Under the pieces are notes generated by a model. The model made no database searches. It was given only the letters and a program-made list of their open reading frames with translations, and was not told the DNA's origin. A program made the translations under genes and the position numbers. A stretch of DNA of 5,990 bases. Origin: Candidatus Bathyarchaeota archaeon. Lineage in GTDB: Archaea > Thermoproteota > Bathyarchaeia > Bathyarchaeales > Bathyarchaeaceae. Every line of letters starts with the position of its first letter. The stretch's first letter is position 1. Of this stretch, positions 5,535-5,990 are shown piece after piece. Location: the NCBI GenBank assembly GCA_020346825.1, contig CP070791.1:1070179-1076168 (forward strand), read 5' to 3'.

Positions 5535-5580
5535 GGTTTCTTGACCTATCGCACAATACGCTAGTCAAGTTTTCTTGACC
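5535..5580. promoter_or_regulatory. Putative operator with TTGACC half-sites between divergent promoters
   Basis: GGTTTCTTGACC (5535-5546) and GTTTTCTTGACC (5569-5580) agree at 11 of 12 bases and start 34 bases apart, about three helical turns. A reverse half-site GTCAAG (5564-5569) forms a perfect palindrome with the second copy: GTCAAG-TTTT-CTTGAC (5564-5579). A further reverse GGTCAA overlaps the ATG of the winged-helix gene (5635-5640). The cluster lies upstream of both TATA-like boxes, so it could act on both genes; the adjacent winged-helix protein is the obvious candidate binder. This is inference. Confidence 0.5.
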
Positions 5581-5605
5581 AAAAAAACTTTCACTCCTTG
5601 TTTCA

Positions 5606-5617
5606 ATATACATATAT
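5606..5617 (+). promoter_or_regulatory. TATA-like box for the winged-helix gene
   Basis: ATATACATATAT is centred roughly 22-27 bases before the ATG at 5633, and no SD is seen between them. This spacing predicts a transcript starting at or next to the start codon, i.e. leaderless. Confidence 0.5.
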
Positions 5618-5632
5618 CCTGGTAGTTAGATC

Positions 5633-5990
5633 ATGGTCAATTCAGAGGAAGAACCCTATTCGATTATGTTCTCGTCTTTGAAGCACCCTGCCCGCCGTAA
5701 GATCCTTAGAATGCTCTCAGATAAGCCAAGGAACTTCTCAACAATCCTAGAGGCGCTCGGGATCTCTAGCTCCCATTTAACCTATCATCTTGAAAACCTC
5801 GGAGAACTCCTGACGAAGATGGAGGATGGAAGTTACAAGCTCTCCACCTTCGGAGAAGCAGCTGTGATAACGATGAGGGGAGTGGAAGAGGCTCCTGACA
5901 TTAAGACAAAACATCTATTATCCTTATCCATGAGGTGGAAATCCTTTTTTGCGGTTCTAATGATTATGGTTGTCATCTTAGCAAGTGTAT
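5633..5990 (+). CDS. ArsR-like winged-helix protein with membrane segment (truncated by window end)
   Basis: The 119 visible residues contain an N-terminal winged helix-turn-helix of the archaeal ArsR-like type. SSLKHPARRKILRMLSD (14-30) is the first helix pair, ILEALGISSSHLTYHLENL (38-56) contains the recognition helix with the SSHLTYHL signature, and KMEDGSYKLSTFGEAA (62-77) forms the wing and next helix. After a linker the sequence becomes hydrophobic (FFAVLMIMVVILASV, 105-119) and leaves the window, indicating at least one transmembrane segment. Such N-terminal wHTH proteins anchored in the membrane are common in archaea; they are presumed transcription regulators responding to membrane or external signals, but ligands are rarely known. 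No cysteine metal site typical of true ArsR is visible in this part. The start ATG is close behind a TATA-like box, and no SD is present. It is divergent from the radical SAM gene across a shared region with repeated TTGACC sites. Confidence 0.85.
   Translation, partial: MVNSEEEPYSIMFSSLKHPARRKILRMLSDKPRNFSTILEALGISSSHLTYHLENLGELLTKMEDGSYKLSTFGEAAVITMRGVEEAPDIKTKHLLSLSMRWKSFFAVLMIMVVILASV

Noticed and set aside
1..5990. CRISPR array, insertion sequence ends or integration site
   Set aside because: No regularly spaced repeats, transposase or integrase coding, target duplications or tRNA-adjacent repeats were seen.

Overview
The window is archaeal. It carries ribosomal protein L15e, the archaeal/eukaryotic RNase P proteins Rpp30 and Pop5, an archaeal exosome-cluster RNA-binding protein (DUF54/COG1325), a pyruvoyl-dependent arginine decarboxylase and a Dph6-type diphthamide synthetase. 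TATA-like boxes, some leaderless-looking starts and TTG starts fit this. The gene set and protein style suggest a TACK-type lineage such as Bathyarchaeia, but that placement is inference; no marker here fixes it.

Left part (1-1908): dph6 (TTG start) and rpl15e lie in tandem on the plus strand. A convergent minus-strand pdaD follows, its stop only 19 bases from that of rpl15e. Middle part (about 1909-3847): a promoter-bearing intergenic stretch leads into a possible 89-codon ORF, then the DUF54 protein, Rpp30 and Pop5. The last three overlap tightly (4 nt, then 38 nt) and look like one translationally coupled unit for RNA processing. L15e, DUF54, Rpp30 and Pop5 belong to the well-known archaeal translation/exosome neighbourhood; pdaD in opposite orientation interrupts it.

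Right part (3848-5990): a 38-residue Cys4 mini-protein (probable zinc knuckle) sits on the plus strand and converges on a minus-strand radical SAM/SPASM enzyme of the heme d1/AhbC-AhbD/PqqE-like type. Upstream of that enzyme is a 321-base divergent intergenic region, followed by the start of an ArsR-like winged-helix protein that runs into a membrane segment where the window ends.

This divergent region is the most interesting part. It has two back-to-back TATA-like boxes with TTGACC half-sites between them. On the radical SAM side the predicted transcript start coincides with one arm of a perfect 9-bp inverted repeat. That leader also holds two successive 27-codon ORFs: they overlap as ATGA, and the second ends one base before the radical SAM start codon. 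These could be leader peptides, a peptide substrate, or chance ORFs inside a structured 5' leader. No CRISPR array, insertion sequence, rRNA or tRNA was recognised.
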